Shown piece by piece: positions 32,736 through 41,765 of a DNA stretch of 64,000 nucleotides. The notes below the pieces were generated by a model. It saw nothing but the letters and a program-made list of their open reading frames with translations. It did no database searches and was not told the origin of the DNA. The stretch is from Phycisphaeraceae bacterium (GTDB lineage Bacteria > Planctomycetota > Phycisphaerae > Phycisphaerales > UBA1924), in NCBI GenBank assembly GCA_019636615.1, contig JAHBXF010000002.1, positions 560,001 to 624,000 on the forward strand, given 5' to 3'. Position 1 is the first letter of the stretch. Each line of letters begins with the position of its first letter. Position numbers and translations under genes: made by a program.

Positions 32736-35242
32736 CGAGATGGCTCCGGAGAAGGTTTGGTCCGTTCGATGTCGCCCGGGCCGACAGGGGCGCCGTTGCC
32801 GAGGTTTTTCGAGAAGTCGTCGCGGAGGCGGTCGAGACGCTCGCGGTACGGCACGTTCATCTGCTCGTTCTCGCTGGTGTTGTTGACGACGACGGGGGTG
32901 ATGAAGATCAGCAGTTCGCTGTTGATCTTGGTTCGCTCCTTGGAGCGGAAGAGGAAGTTGAGGATGGGGATATCGCCGAGGATGGGGACCTTGCGGACGA
33001 TGTCGGTATCCTCCTGTCGCATGATGCCCGAGATGACGATGGTCTGCTGGTCTTTGACGATGAGTTGGGTGGTGGTTTCTCGGCGGCTGACGATGAATCC
33101 ACCGAAGAGTGTCTGGCCGGGCACGATCGACGAGAGTTCAACGTTGACCCTGAGATCGACGTCGCCGTTGACGGTGATGCGGGGCCTGGCGCGAAGCGAG
33201 ATGCCGACCGCGCGGTAGTCGAACGACTGGATCGTGTTGCCCTGATCGGTGATCTGCGAGTTGGTGATGAAGGGAATGTCCTGCCCGTCGAAGAACGAGG
33301 CTTCTTGATTGTCGCTGGTGAAGATCTTGGGCTCGCTGATGAGGCTCACGCCGGTCTTTTCCGCGAGGGCCTGCAGCAGCACATTGACGTTGACGTTTGA
33401 CTGCAAGACCGAGGTGTTGAAAAGAGAATCTGCGAAGTCTGTTCGTGAGCCCTGGAACGCGTTGGAAACACCGATGGAGTTGTCCCCGTTGGTCGGGGTG
33501 ATGGGCTGGCTCGACCAGCGGAGCCCGAGCGCTTTGGCGTCTTCGCTCGACACGGCCGCCAGAACCGCGGCGATGAGAACCTGCCGGCCGGGCCGGTCGA
33601 GTTGGTCGATCATGTCGACGATGGCCTGGCGGTATTCTGGCGGAGCGACGACGAGCAGCGAGTTCTGACGCCAGACCGGCACGATGCGGATCTGACCGAT
33701 GAGGTTTGAACTCGGTCTGCGGTCGGTGGGCGTGCGTGATCGCTGCCACCAGAAGGCAAGGCTGTCGCGCGGCACCTGGTCTTCCGCCGCGGTGCCGGTC
33801 GTCGTCTGTTGCGATGCGAAGGGGCTCGAACCGGCCTGCCCGCGGGTGAGGCCAGACTCGGCACGCCGGATCTGCGCCAGAGTGCCGTCTTGCGAGAGAA
33901 GTGCGTTGAGTTGTTCGGCAAGGTCTTCGGCGTTGGCGTGTTTGAGTTCAACAACCGCCGGCAATCCCGCGCTCTGGGGCTGATCAAGGCCTTCGATGAT
34001 GCGGTCGATGACGTTGATGTTGTCGGGGCTCTTGGCAACCACAATCAGCCGTCCGGCATCTGGAACCGGCTGAAAGGAAAACTGCCCCGCCAGCCTGCCC
34101 ACGCCCTGGCCGGTCGCGGGCGTTCCCGCCTGACCGCCCTGCCCTCCTTGGCCGCCGCCTGCGGGGCGAGCGGCGGTGCCGCGTCCGAACAGGCCTTCAA
34201 GGAGCGTGGCAACCTTCACGGGGTCGCTGTTCTTGAGTTCGTAGATTTTGGGGATGACAGCCTCGTCGGGGAGTGGTTTATCCCAGTGCTCATCGATCTG
34301 GATGCGGATCTGCGAGAGCACGGCGGGATCGGCCACCACGGTAACGGCGTTCTGCTGTGTGTTTGAAGAGACACGGATCTCGCTGGTAGTGGCCGCGGCC
34401 TGCTCGTTGCCGCCCTGGCCGGGAAAACGGAACATGGGTTGGGCCTGCTGGCCGCCGCGTTGCTGTGCACCGCGTGCCGCGGCGGTTGAGCCCCCGCCGA
34501 AGAGTTCTTCGATGTTTGTTTTGATCTGGTCGGCGTCGGCGAATCGCAGGCGGAAGGTTTCGGTCTGCAGTGCGCCGGCGGCCGGGCGATCGAGTGACAG
34601 GATCAGCCGTTCCATTCGCTGCAGGAACGAGATGTTGCCGATCATGGTGACCTGGTTGGACTGCTCATCAACCGAGAGTTTGGCGTAATCGGGAACCTTG
34701 TCTTTGAGCACATCGCCCATGGCCTTGGCCTGGTTGTGCTTGAGCGAGAAGACCTTTTCGGCGATCGTGCCCAGGTCCGAGCGGTTGAGCACAGACTGGT
34801 CAGGCCCGATGACCATGAGGTTCTGCTTGGTGATGTCGGCGACGTCTCGCAGTGTGATGGTGGTCTCTGTTTCCACCACGGCGACGTTGTTCTGCAGCAG
34901 CGCAACGTAGACAAGATCGAGCGCCATCGCCCGTTCGATGGGCTGGTCGTTGATCACGGTGATGCGGCGGGTCATGACATCCTGCATAGGCATCACAACT
35001 TTGCCTGTTGCCTCGACGATGAAGGGCACGATCTGCTCGACCGTCGCCTGCTTGAAGCCCAGTGTTGTAAGCCCGCCGGCGGTCGGCCGCCGACCATCCA
35101 CCGAGGGCGCGAGCGGATCGGCCGCGGCGTTCTGCGCGACCGCCGGAACCTGCGCGAGACCAGCGCACGCCACGAGCGCGAGAGCCAGGAGAGGCCGGGG
35201 AGAAATCAATGCTGGTTGCGTGCGGGAGTGCTTGCGTGCCAT
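32732..35242 (-). CDS. gspD: Type II secretion secretin GspD
   Basis: 836 residues. A Sec signal peptide (ending PAVAQ) leads into N0 and repeated N1-N3 modules (FRLRFADADQIKTNIEELFG, IYELKNSDPVKVATLLEGLF, VVELKHANAEDLAEQLNALL) with Gly/Gln-rich loops inside N1 and N2. The secretin barrel domain follows, containing SEPKIFTSDNQEASFFDGQDI, VDLRVNVELSSI and the diagnostic VPILGDIPILNFLF. It forms the outer-membrane exit pore. Start at ATG 35242. The upstream frame to 35422 is His/Pro-rich and lacks a signal. The stop overlaps the lipoprotein gene as ATGA, and the GspC-like gene lies 88 bases upstream. Confidence 0.95.
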   Translation of the reverse strand: MARKHSRTQPALISPRPLLALALVACAGLAQVPAVAQNAAADPLAPSVDGRRPTAGGLTTLGFKQATVEQIVPFIVEATGKVVMPMQDVMTRRITVINDQPIERAMALDLVYVALLQNNVAVVETETTITLRDVADITKQNLMVIGPDQSVLNRSDLGTIAEKVFSLKHNQAKAMGDVLKDKVPDYAKLSVDEQSNQVTMIGNISFLQRMERLILSLDRPAAGALQTETFRLRFADADQIKTNIEELFGGGSTAAARGAQQRGGQQAQPMFRFPGQGGNEQAAATTSEIRVSSNTQQNAVTVVADPAVLSQIRIQIDEHWDKPLPDEAVIPKIYELKNSDPVKVATLLEGLFGRGTAARPAGGGQGGQGGQAGTPATGQGVGRLAGQFSFQPVPDAGRLIVVAKSPDNINVIDRIIEGLDQPQSAGLPAVVELKHANAEDLAEQLNALLSQDGTLAQIRRAESGLTRGQAGSSPFASQQTTTGTAAEDQVPRDSLAFWWQRSRTPTDRRPSSNLIGQIRIVPVWRQNSLLVVAPPEYRQAIVDMIDQLDRPGRQVLIAAVLAAVSSEDAKALGLRWSSQPITPTNGDNSIGVSNAFQGSRTDFADSLFNTSVLQSNVNVNVLLQALAEKTGVSLISEPKIFTSDNQEASFFDGQDIPFITNSQITDQGNTIQSFDYRAVGISLRARPRITVNGDVDLRVNVELSSIVPGQTLFGGFIVSRRETTTQLIVKDQQTIVISGIMRQEDTDIVRKVPILGDIPILNFLFRSKERTKINSELLIFITPVVVNNTSENEQMNVPYRERLDRLRDDFSKNLGNGAPVGPGDIERTKPSPEPSR

Positions 35243-35330
35243 CGTGTTCACTGTTCCTCTCACCGGGTGGGGTGGATCAAGACTGATTGAAAGGCCGCGC
35301 GGCGGGTGGTGTTGCGGCGGTGAAGTGCTT

Positions 35331-35990
35331 TTACTGTGCAGGGGGTGTGTCGGTCGTTGTTGGCGGGGTATCGGTTGATTCAGGCCGGGTATCGTCATCG
35401 GGATCGTCGTCGGGGTCATCATCCGGAGGGGGCTGCGAGGTGGCGGTTTCGCCCTGTTTGTGCTCGCGTATCAGCGTGTTGCGGTCGAAGAGCGGGACCT
35501 TGAACTCGACCCCCCGCCACTTCAAAGTGGCATCCCAGGGCGGGTTCAACGCAATGACTTCGACGTCAGAGTTCGACTTGCCGAGCGAGAGTCTGTCACC
35601 GTTGGCGAACCAGATGGTGTCAGAGAGCATCGCCGTGATCGCCGGGCCGCCATAGGTCGCTGGAGGGGGTGGTGGGCGGTAGGGCTCTTCGGAGGGCTGG
35701 GGTTCATCGGCGATGCGCCGGGGCGGCGGCGGGACGCTCAGGAGCGAACGCCCGGTGATCTGCGCCAGATACTTGCTGAAGGCCGCCCTCTGTTGCTCGG
35801 CATGCCGTTCTGGGTTTGCCTCGTCGCCGGATATCACCGGCCTTGGACCAAAGACTGTTTTCGCCATGGAAGCCGCGGCGAAGATCACCACGATCAACCC
35901 CAGCGCGAGCGTGAGCGTCGCGACCCTGCCATGGTTAGACAGAAGGGCCAGAGGAGTGGCGCGGTCGGATGTGTGTGCAGTGGTCTTCAT
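35331..35990 (-). CDS. GspC/PilP-like inner-membrane linker protein
   Basis: 219 residues. A single hydrophobic helix near residues 22-42 is followed by a periplasmic part with a Pro-rich stretch (PPPPRR, YRPPPPPATYGG) and a small beta domain (ITAMLSDTIWFANGDRLSLG to ATLKWRGVEFKVPLF). The domain resembles the HR/PilP fold that touches the secretin. The tail after residue 190 is strongly acidic and repetitive (DDDPDDDPDDD) and then Thr/Pro-rich. The position between gspM and gspD and the topology support GspC. Sequence alone is weak. It overlaps gspM by 4 bases. Confidence 0.65.
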   Translation of the reverse strand: MKTTAHTSDRATPLALLSNHGRVATLTLALGLIVVIFAAASMAKTVFGPRPVISGDEANPERHAEQQRAAFSKYLAQITGRSLLSVPPPPRRIADEPQPSEEPYRPPPPPATYGGPAITAMLSDTIWFANGDRLSLGKSNSDVEVIALNPPWDATLKWRGVEFKVPLFDRNTLIREHKQGETATSQPPPDDDPDDDPDDDTRPESTDTPPTTTDTPPAQ

Positions 35991-36595
35991 CGTGTCGTCG
36001 TGCTCTTCTTGACCAAAAGCCAGGCTTCGACCGTGAGTGAGACGCGGACGAGCGGGTTGCCGCGGTCACGAGTTTCGGCCTGACGGATCTGAACCCGTGA
36101 AACAGTGGCGACCACAGGACTTCGTTCAAGGTCGGCAAGCACCGCGGCCGCGACGGGGGCTTCTGCCGTGAAGTTAATGTCCTTGAGCATGCGGTCGATG
36201 CGGAACTCCTGTCCGAACTTTCCCATCAGAGGCCCCTGGCCGAAGGGCGCGACACGGGACGTGCTGGTTTGCTCGAGCACGCCGTGCTTCTTCAGCACTT
36301 CATCGACCACGCGGTTGAACTCGAGCGGGCGCTGCTCTGGGTCTCCGGGCATATCGACGCGGCCGTACTGCCGCACACCCTTCTCGATGGTTTCCGCCGC
36401 GTTGCGCAGGGTTTCGGCAGACTTCGCGTGGCTCGCGAGCATCGCTTCCTTGGCGTCGGCGCGGCTCGAGAACTTATTCATGCTGTCGAGCGTGGGCTCG
36501 ACCACGACGAAGTATGCAAGGATGACGCCGCCGCCCAGCGCGGCCCACCGCGCCGCCCGCGGGAGCATCCTGAACCTATCGATCACGCTGGTCAT
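35987..36595 (-). CDS. gspM: GspM/PilO-like assembly platform protein
   Basis: 202 residues with one N-terminal membrane helix (about residues 15-32), a helical coiled segment (SRADAKEAMLASHAKSAETLRNAAETI region), then a ferredoxin-like alpha-beta domain. This is the GspM/PilO plan, which pairs with GspL in the inner membrane. Start and stop overlap both neighbours by four bases (ATGA), showing translational coupling in the gsp operon. Sequence conservation in this family is low, so the call rests on topology and position. Confidence 0.75.
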   Translation of the reverse strand: MTSVIDRFRMLPRAARWAALGGGVILAYFVVVEPTLDSMNKFSSRADAKEAMLASHAKSAETLRNAAETIEKGVRQYGRVDMPGDPEQRPLEFNRVVDEVLKKHGVLEQTSTSRVAPFGQGPLMGKFGQEFRIDRMLKDINFTAEAPVAAAVLADLERSPVVATVSRVQIRQAETRDRGNPLVRVSLTVEAWLLVKKSTTTR

Positions 36596-38349
36596 GAGCC
36601 TCCTCCGCCGGAGCGAGCCGCGGCGGCACGGGCACGCATCTTCGCTTCCTCGTCTTCGAGCCTTGCCTTGGTCTGGGCGTCGAGCCCCGGGTTCTGCTGC
36701 ACGTAACTCTTGCGCTGAGTCCAGCCCTGCGTGGCCGCCATGAAGGTCATTTTCGCGATGTCTTCGTCCGAGACGGCCGGGGGCGGCCCGCTCGCGGCGG
36801 AAGGCCTCACCGATGGGGTTTCATCAGCGGGTTGGCGTGTCGCTCGGGGTGGGGTCGTCCGTCCGTTTGTGCGAGGCGTCGAAGCGCCCGCTGGGGGGTC
36901 ACTCGCGGCAGGCGCGTTCAGCGCATTTTCGCCGTAGAGCCGCACCGCGAGTGGTATGGCGGCGAAATCTTCGATGGGTGTCACAGGGATGTGGGCGGTG
37001 GCCGCGGGGATTGTTGCGCTGATATTGAAGTCTACTTCACCGCCCTGGGTGCTCGCGACGCGGTTTACCTTCACATCACGGAAGATGCGGATCTTGCCCA
37101 GATTGGCCTGAAAGGTATTGACAAGATCGGCACGCTCGGCCACACCCTGAATGGCCAGCCCCTGATCCGGCGAGAGGCGAACATCGGTGGCGACAATTCC
37201 GACAGGAGTCGCCGCGCTGAGGTCGGCCAGCAGCTTGGTCATCGGCCTTCTGCTGACCTCGAGTTGCGCATACATGGCCGCGAGCCGCTCGGTCTCATCC
37301 TTGCCGGCCTTGCCGCTCTCGATCGGTTCGACGCGCGCGTCAAGAACTTTGTACCGCGTGAAGGCAACAGCCCAGGGCACGGCGAGCATGCAGACCGTCG
37401 CAACGGCCGCGACTGCAATCGCCCGCCTGGGTTCCGAGATCCACTCGCAATACCGGATCCACGGGGCCACGTGCACAGCCTCGGCCACGGAACGCATGCG
37501 ACAGAGTTGGGCGGTGCCTGGCTCGGTTGCCAGCATCGCCGCGCCCAGCGCGAGGCCGAAATCGTCCAGCCAGGTCTTCTGGTTGGGCATCGCCTCGACG
37601 CGGCGTGCGAGCCTCGCGGCAGAGTCTGAATCAAGGCGAACCCGACGGCCCCCTTCGAGCGGGGGCACCATCGATACCCCCGCGGCCGCGGCACATTCCT
37701 GAAGACCTGAGTCGAGTGAAGACTCCCATGTGCCGTCTTTGGGAAGAAGCAGCACACGGGCCCACACACCCGCGGGGACATCCATGACCACACTCGCCGC
37801 CCCGCCTTGTTCATCGGCGAACAGAGCGGTGCATTCTCCATCGCCGCAAAGGGCCCGCAGCGCGGCGGCGGGTGAGGCCCACCCTTCTCGCTGGTCGCGT
37901 TGATCTTTCTGGCTCAGGAAGTACGGCGGCTCGGCTGGTTCCATCCATGCAGTGGCCATGACACTGGGCATGCCCTCAGGGCCTGTAAAGACACCGTAAC
38001 CCCTCCGGTGCGGTTTGGAGGAAGAGGGCAGGTTGGCTTCAGCGAAGAGTTCTGAGGCTCCCAGAACTTCATCGGCCTCGCCTTCTCCCAGACGGCCGCA
38101 GCGGACAACACACGCCCTCGCCGAAGTGACACGCACGATTCGAAGAGGCTTGTGCGACTCGGCCAACTCGCGTGCGACTGTCTCTGGCGCGGCCGCCACC
38201 CGCCTCGTTTCGGCAACGCGCCACGTATCTGGCGTGCTGCCGGGCACAACGACGACGAACGACGTCTGGCCGTCTGTGTGTGCGATGCCCAGGCAGGCGC
38301 CGCCCGAGCGGTTGGTTGGGCGCTCTTTGGAGCGATGGAACTGTGTCAT
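36592..38349 (-). CDS. gspL: GspL-like protein (actin-like PilM plus PilN parts)
   Basis: 585 residues. The cytoplasmic N-terminal half (about 1-300) has an actin/PilM-like pattern starting CLGIAHTDGQTSFVVV and ending LALGAAMLAT. One membrane helix (309-330) is followed by a PilN/GspL periplasmic domain with the typical LLADLSAATPVGIVATDVRLSP and a ferredoxin-like fold. The last 110 residues are Pro/Thr/Arg-rich and then helical (WTQRKSYVQQNPGLDAQTKARLEDEE). It couples the GspE ATPase to the platform. Overlaps gspK and gspM by 4 bases each. Confidence 0.82.
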   Translation of the reverse strand: MTQFHRSKERPTNRSGGACLGIAHTDGQTSFVVVVPGSTPDTWRVAETRRVAAAPETVARELAESHKPLRIVRVTSARACVVRCGRLGEGEADEVLGASELFAEANLPSSSKPHRRGYGVFTGPEGMPSVMATAWMEPAEPPYFLSQKDQRDQREGWASPAAALRALCGDGECTALFADEQGGAASVVMDVPAGVWARVLLLPKDGTWESSLDSGLQECAAAAGVSMVPPLEGGRRVRLDSDSAARLARRVEAMPNQKTWLDDFGLALGAAMLATEPGTAQLCRMRSVAEAVHVAPWIRYCEWISEPRRAIAVAAVATVCMLAVPWAVAFTRYKVLDARVEPIESGKAGKDETERLAAMYAQLEVSRRPMTKLLADLSAATPVGIVATDVRLSPDQGLAIQGVAERADLVNTFQANLGKIRIFRDVKVNRVASTQGGEVDFNISATIPAATAHIPVTPIEDFAAIPLAVRLYGENALNAPAASDPPAGASTPRTNGRTTPPRATRQPADETPSVRPSAASGPPPAVSDEDIAKMTFMAATQGWTQRKSYVQQNPGLDAQTKARLEDEEAKMRARAAAARSGGGGS

Positions 38350-39734
38350 CGAATCATCACCTCGCTGAGCGTGACCGGGAGCGTGGAACGATCAAGAACG
38401 GCACGCATTTCAACTTCAAGACCTGTTCGGGCATCGCGCCCGCGGCTGGTGACGATGAAGACGTTCGAGCGGACCGTGACAAGGTCATACAGAACAGCGA
38501 GCTGTGCGCGTGTCATGCCGGGCACGTCCGCAAGGTCCATGACCGAAGTGAATCCTTCGGGGCGCGACGACCGCTCGGCGATGATCGCGTCTGCGATCTC
38601 GGGGTTGATCTCGGGCAGGAACTGCAGCACTTCGGCGGGACACGTGTTGATGTTGACCTTGCCGGGCAGCAGAGCACCGACCGAAGGCGCTCCGATGGTG
38701 GCTTCATCAAGAACCGCCCGGAGTTGTTGATCATTGAGCGGCTCAACCTGCGGGGCGCGGGGCTGCTGTTGCCGCCCTCCCCGCCCGCGTGTCTGTTGCG
38801 GTTGCGGGGCTGCGGCCCCGGTCGCCTGCGACTGCAACTGGGCCAGATTGCGCCGGATGAAAGCCGAGATCACCGGCGTCTGGGTGTTCTGAACGTAGTC
38901 GAGCATGGCCTTGGCCTGTGGCTGGCTCACGTTGAAGCGCGTGATGAGGTCTCCCTCGGCGGCGGTCGTGAGATCCAAGCGGGGTTGGCCGGTTGTCGAG
39001 AGCGAACCTTCCCGGCTGTAGACCGTGAGCACCCCCGACCAGCCTGCATCAAGAACGCCATCGGCGTTGTCGGGTGGCCAGCTCAGGTCTCCGTCGTCCT
39101 CGTTCGGATCGAGAACGCCGTTGAGGTTCCAGTCTTCGCCCCTGACGTCTTCCTGTGTCACGCCCGCAACCAGTTCGAGTTCTTGTATGGAAAGCATGAA
39201 ATCATTGCGGGGCTGGTACGAGTTGGGCAGTGTCTGGTAGTACCCGAGTTCAGCGCCGAGCGGGTTCACATCGTCATCGGGGTCGATCCAGTCAAGGATC
39301 GCATCGATCACGTCATCGCTCATGAACGGTTCTACCGCGAGCAACTGATCACGCGTCGCGGCGTTGATGTTGATCTTGGCGTGGGCGTCTGCCGGGCCCA
39401 GAACCTCGTTCTTGCCGTCCGTGGTGGCGATGCGCCACTCTGCGCCGTTGAGCACGCCTTCCGCGACTTCCTGCATCGCGAACATCACCTCGGTGCCGTC
39501 GTTGGCGGGGGGGTTTTCAGTCAGAAACTCAAGGCGAGCGATCGTGCACTCAACACCTGCACGCGCCGCCCATGTCGCACGAACTCGCGCGATGGACTCT
39601 CGCCCGGCCGAGGCCTGCCCATAGGCAGTCAGCTGCACCGCACCGATGAGAACCGCGGCCAGAACGATCACGCCAAAGACCAGCAGCGTGGCGAAACCCC
39701 TGCGAGAACTCGGAAGACAACCGGTTGCGTTCAT
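38346..39734 (-). CDS. gspK: GspK-like minor pseudopilin
   Basis: 462 residues. Prepilin-type N-terminus with cleavage expected after Gly13 and no Glu at +5 (RRG|FATLLVF), as usual for GspK, the pilus-tip subunit. The large globular part has two helix-hairpin-helix-like segments (KININAATRDQLLAVEPF and KVNINTCPAEVLQFLPEI). Between them, residues 201-212 (D-W-N-L-N-G-V-L-D-P-N-E) form a canonical 12-position calcium-binding loop, followed by a second Asp-rich loop (DNADGVLDAGW). A Gln/Arg/Gly-rich insertion lies around 330-350. Overlaps neighbours by ATGA. Confidence 0.88.
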   Translation of the reverse strand: MNATGCLPSSRRGFATLLVFGVIVLAAVLIGAVQLTAYGQASAGRESIARVRATWAARAGVECTIARLEFLTENPPANDGTEVMFAMQEVAEGVLNGAEWRIATTDGKNEVLGPADAHAKININAATRDQLLAVEPFMSDDVIDAILDWIDPDDDVNPLGAELGYYQTLPNSYQPRNDFMLSIQELELVAGVTQEDVRGEDWNLNGVLDPNEDDGDLSWPPDNADGVLDAGWSGVLTVYSREGSLSTTGQPRLDLTTAAEGDLITRFNVSQPQAKAMLDYVQNTQTPVISAFIRRNLAQLQSQATGAAAPQPQQTRGRGGRQQQPRAPQVEPLNDQQLRAVLDEATIGAPSVGALLPGKVNINTCPAEVLQFLPEINPEIADAIIAERSSRPEGFTSVMDLADVPGMTRAQLAVLYDLVTVRSNVFIVTSRGRDARTGLEVEMRAVLDRSTLPVTLSEVMIR

Positions 39735-40705
39735 CCACCACCTCCCCCGCCGCCTCTGGGCGTTGTCGGTTGACGGGGAACGCCGGGCGAGTTTGCGGGT
39801 GGCGAACCCGCCGCCGGCTGACGGGGCGTTTGTGAAGGCCCACCACCTGCGGGGGCCCGGGGTGGCTGCTGCTGAGGAGGAGTCGCGCGTGGCGGACCTC
39901 CCCCACCACCCCCACCTCCCCCAGCGCCACCCGATCGATCACCACCGGTCGCCGGTTGCTGCTGCCCGTCGCCCTGCTGTTCAGAAGTCGGTTGGCGTGG
40001 TGTTGTGGTCGCATCCTCCCCGTCGGGGTTCATATCGACGGGCATCAGCGGAACTCTGTCGATCGCCACCACGCGACGAGAAACAGCAGTCACGGCGCCA
40101 TCGTGCGACACCGCTGACACATCAACCCGTATGGCGTGCGGCATGCCGTCGCGGTCTGATTCCCACGTGTTGTACCAGGCCTCCCCGTCATAGGCCTGGA
40201 AGGCCAGCGAGACCGCGCCCGGCGCGAGCACCCGGGCGATGCCCCCGGCATCTTGGAACTCGTCGAACGCGGCATCGACCCGCTTCCAGAAGGCTTCCCC
40301 ACCACGGCTGGAAGGCGCGATGCGGAACTGCACCTCGTATTCGCCACCTTCGGCGCCTTCGGCCCGTTCCTCGCGAAGGGCCCGCATGGAGCGAGAGATC
40401 AGCAGAAGATCGCCACGCATCTGTCCGGGCACCCCGGCCGTCACAATGCGCACTCGTGTGTGCCGCAGATCTGCGGATCGTGCAATGTTGGCGACTTCCG
40501 AGGCGACATCCGCCGCGACCGCATCGGCGCGCGCGAAGGCAGACTGCCTGGCCGCGGAGCCGGCGCGGGTGCGCAGCAACTGCGACATCGAGGTCGCCAC
40601 CGCTCCGGCAACAAAGACAGAGATCACGGCGACCACGATCAGTTCGGCGAGCGTGAACGCGGGCCTGACCGTCGCGCACCCCGTGTTGTTGCGGTTGCGT
40701 GGCAT
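39731..40705 (-). CDS. gspJ: GspJ-like minor pseudopilin with Gly/Pro/Gln tail
   Basis: 324 residues from ATG 40705, whose first base overlaps the gspI stop (TGATG). Prepilin signal with cleavage expected between Ala16 and Phe17 and Glu21 at +5 (AFTLAELIVVAVISVFVAG). The globular part of about 200 residues resembles GspJ (EVQFRIAPSSRGGEAFWKRVD, then SLAFQAYDGEAWYNTWES). Unusually, the last 100 residues are a Pro/Gln/Gly-rich low-complexity tail with runs of nine and seven glycines, not expected in a pilus-tip subunit. Overlaps gspK as ATGA. Confidence 0.8.
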   Translation of the reverse strand: MPRNRNNTGCATVRPAFTLAELIVVAVISVFVAGAVATSMSQLLRTRAGSAARQSAFARADAVAADVASEVANIARSADLRHTRVRIVTAGVPGQMRGDLLLISRSMRALREERAEGAEGGEYEVQFRIAPSSRGGEAFWKRVDAAFDEFQDAGGIARVLAPGAVSLAFQAYDGEAWYNTWESDRDGMPHAIRVDVSAVSHDGAVTAVSRRVVAIDRVPLMPVDMNPDGEDATTTPRQPTSEQQGDGQQQPATGGDRSGGAGGGGGGGGGPPRATPPQQQPPRAPAGGGPSQTPRQPAAGSPPANSPGVPRQPTTPRGGGGGGG

Positions 40706-41175
40706 CACAGGCGGTCCACCGTTTCGCGCGGCCTGCGATCTGGGTCGGGATCGTCGCCGCGCCTTGGTGCGATTCTTGTGCTGACCGAAACAGACTGCGG
40801 CCTTCCCGCTGAAGACCAGAAGAGTGTGGCGGTCACGAAATATGCGTCGCTGTCCTGTCCGCCGGTGATGTCGAGCTGGTACCGGAAGCGTTCGAACGGG
40901 GGCTCGCACGGCCCTTCAACAGGGAAGCGGCTGGAGTAGTTGTCCGCCCCGCGCGCGAGCACCAGATTGAGCTGCTCATCGATCAACATGGCGGCGTGCT
41001 GAAGGTCCTCGCCGCTGCGCTGCGCGGCGAGCGCACTGCCCGCCATGCCCACCATGACAGCCAGCGCCGAGCCCAGCAGAACAACCGCAACGATGATGTC
41101 TACCAGCGCGACACCCCGCCGCCCACGACGGGCGCGACGATTGAAGACGACGGGAGCGCTGCGGCTTGCTACCAC
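40705..41175 (-). CDS. gspI: GspI-like minor pseudopilin
   Basis: 156 residues. A long basic leader (RRARRGRRG) is followed by a helix VALVDIIVAVVLLGSALAV. Cleavage is expected after Gly21, and the +5 residue is Asp26 instead of the nearly universal Glu. The C-terminal domain is short and beta-rich (YQLDITGGQDSDAYFVTATLFW), matching GspI size. The gene overlaps gspH by 7 bases and gspJ by 1. Family assignment rests on the leader, size and place in the operon. Confidence 0.75.
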   Translation of the reverse strand: MVASRSAPVVFNRRARRGRRGVALVDIIVAVVLLGSALAVMVGMAGSALAAQRSGEDLQHAAMLIDEQLNLVLARGADNYSSRFPVEGPCEPPFERFRYQLDITGGQDSDAYFVTATLFWSSAGRPQSVSVSTRIAPRRGDDPDPDRRPRETVDRL

Positions 41176-41759
41176 GGCTCCTCCGATCTTCCCGCGGCAT
41201 CCAGATCGATCACGTCGTCTACGCTGTGGTTCTCTGCAAAGAGCGAACCCACGTGAGCCCGCATCGAGCCCGGCGAGAGCATGACACGCCAGATGCTCCG
41301 GCCCTGATCGCCGGCCAGCGTCACTTCGACAAGGGGCCTTGCGCCGGACATGCCGGAAAACTCAACCCGGGCACGCCGAGGGTCGAGTTCGACCCCGTCA
41401 ACAAGAATGGAGCGCAACTGCGATGATCGAAGCCGCGCCACCGGCACCAACGGGTCACGTACCCACACCCCCGGCTCGTTCAGCGACGCTCTAGTGAGGG
41501 TCTGCATCACGATCTCGCCGGCCTCGCCGTAGAACTCGATGGCCACGCGTTGAATGGTCTGCGATTCTCTTCTGGCCGCGGTGCTGAGAATATCAGCCAC
41601 CTGGGAGGCGTCCTCGCGTGTCTGACGCGCCGCCCAACCAGAGAACCGCGGCGCCGCCACGCTGGCAACGATGGCCAGAATGACAACCACCGCAAGCACT
41701 TCGACAAGCGAGAATGCGCGGCAACTGTCTGAACGCGATGGGCTGCACCGGCCTTGCAT
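41169..41759 (-). CDS. gspH: GspH-like minor pseudopilin
   Basis: 196 residues. Prepilin leader with cleavage expected between Ala15 and Phe16 and Glu20 at +5 (AFSLVEVLAVVVILAIVAS), then a SVAAPRFSGWAARQTREDASQVADILSTAARRE-type amphipathic helix characteristic of GspH/FimT. The C-terminal beta domain has no cysteines. It lies 6 bases downstream of gspG and overlaps gspI. Role: minor subunit of the pseudopilus. Confidence 0.82.
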   Translation of the reverse strand: MQGRCSPSRSDSCRAFSLVEVLAVVVILAIVASVAAPRFSGWAARQTREDASQVADILSTAARRESQTIQRVAIEFYGEAGEIVMQTLTRASLNEPGVWVRDPLVPVARLRSSQLRSILVDGVELDPRRARVEFSGMSGARPLVEVTLAGDQGRSIWRVMLSPGSMRAHVGSLFAENHSVDDVIDLDAAGRSEEPW

Positions 41760-41765
41760 GTCTGC

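Noticed and set aside
38172-39773. Long plus-strand open frame (533 codons) over gspK
   Set aside because: Composition follows the codon bias of the real minus-strand gene; no homology or start signal.
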